64,000 nt of DNA from the NCBI RefSeq assembly GCF_000171815.1, contig NZ_ABGR01000012.1, positions 27,735-91,734 on the forward strand, written 5' to 3'. This document shows positions 63,730-64,000 of this stretch, piece after piece. Below the pieces are notes generated by a model. It searched no databases. It worked only from the letters and a program-made list of their open reading frames with translations, and had not been told where the DNA came from. Both the position numbers and the translations under genes were made by a program. This stretch comes from Vibrio sp. AND4. GTDB lineage: Bacteria; Pseudomonadota; Gammaproteobacteria; Enterobacterales; Vibrionaceae. Position 1 is the stretch's first letter, and every line of letters begins with the position of its first letter.

Positions 63730-64000
63730 ATGCTAAAAACCACGATTATCGGAGCCAGTGGCTACACTGGCGCAGAACTGGCTTTCATGGTCAACAAACA
63801 CCCTGAACTCACGCTAGCAGGTTTATACGTTTCCGCCAATAGCGTGGATGCAGGAAAGAATATTGCTCAATTGCACGGAAAATTGACCGGTGTGATTGAT
63901 ATGCCAGTATCGCCGCTGATCAACCCTGAGCAAGTTGCCCAAGCATCTGATGTGGTCTTTTTGGCGACGGCGCACGAAGTGAGTCACGATTTAGCCCCGG
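63730..64000 (+). CDS. argC: N-acetyl-gamma-glutamyl-phosphate reductase ArgC (5' part)
   Basis: The reading frame [19 protein letters not shown] runs off the window end, giving about 90 residues. The [14 protein letters not shown]-binding loop is the ArgC signature. It is divergent from argE, as in E. coli argE-argCBH, and shares the ARG boxes. Confidence 0.93.
   Translation, partial: MLKTTIIGASGYTGAELAFMVNKHPELTLAGLYVSANSVDAGKNIAQLHGKLTGVIDMPVSPLINPEQVAQASDVVFLATAHEVSHDLAP

Overview
The window is a chromosomal segment of a gammaproteobacterium of the genus Vibrio, most likely the Harveyi clade (V. parahaemolyticus / V. alginolyticus group). The evidence is genus-typical genes: the sodium-motor protein MotX behind a near-perfect sigma-28 promoter, the quorum-sensing regulator AphA, an Xds-type nuclease with a GlyGly-CTERM tail, and a TusDCB-rpsL-rpsG-fusA-tuf ribosomal block. 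The species is inferred from protein similarity as remembered, not from a search. Almost everything is core genome; there is no prophage, insertion sequence, CRISPR array or defence island.

Layout. 1-900: two tandem initiator tRNA-Met / tRNA-Gly(GCC) pairs followed by three progressively decayed tRNA-Gly copies. 900-1490: a gene-free stretch with DnaA boxes, in the place occupied in E. coli by the replication-control locus datA. 1493-20005: queG, then tsaE-amiB-mutL-miaA-hfq-hflX-hflK-hflC (tRNA modification, cell-wall splitting, mismatch repair, RNA chaperone, membrane protease control), a DUF2065 membrane protein, purA, motX, hmp/nsrR (nitric oxide defence) and rnr-rlmB. This matches the E. 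coli block near 95 min. 20116-51478: gph-trpS, a lipoprotein, the nuclease, pabA, argD-astA-astD (arginine synthesis and catabolism), a DUF1338 protein, a 105-bp tandem repeat, crp, prkB, yheU, yheT, yheS, kefG-kefB-yheV, slyD, an isoaspartyl peptidase, slyX, a WD40 lipoprotein, fkpA, yheO-tusDCB and rpsL-rpsG-fusA-tuf, matching the E. coli block near 75 min. 51775-64000: malic enzyme, metJ/metB-metL/metF with MetJ boxes, aphA, ppc, argE and the start of argC with ArgR boxes.

The regulatory sequence is unusually readable: a sigma-28 promoter (motX), two NsrR operators (hmp/nsrR), CRP sites (nuclease, crp), met boxes (metB, metF), ARG boxes (argE/argC), a LuxR/OpaR-like site and a possible Qrr pairing site upstream of aphA, and many rho-independent terminators, several shared by convergent genes.

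The best leads for something undescribed are the datA-like DnaA-box cluster between the tRNA-Gly array and queG, the decaying tRNA-Gly array, the 105-bp repeat plus small-hairpin mosaic between the DUF1338 gene and crp, and the three consecutive hairpins between rpsG and fusA. No clearly novel multi-gene system is visible.
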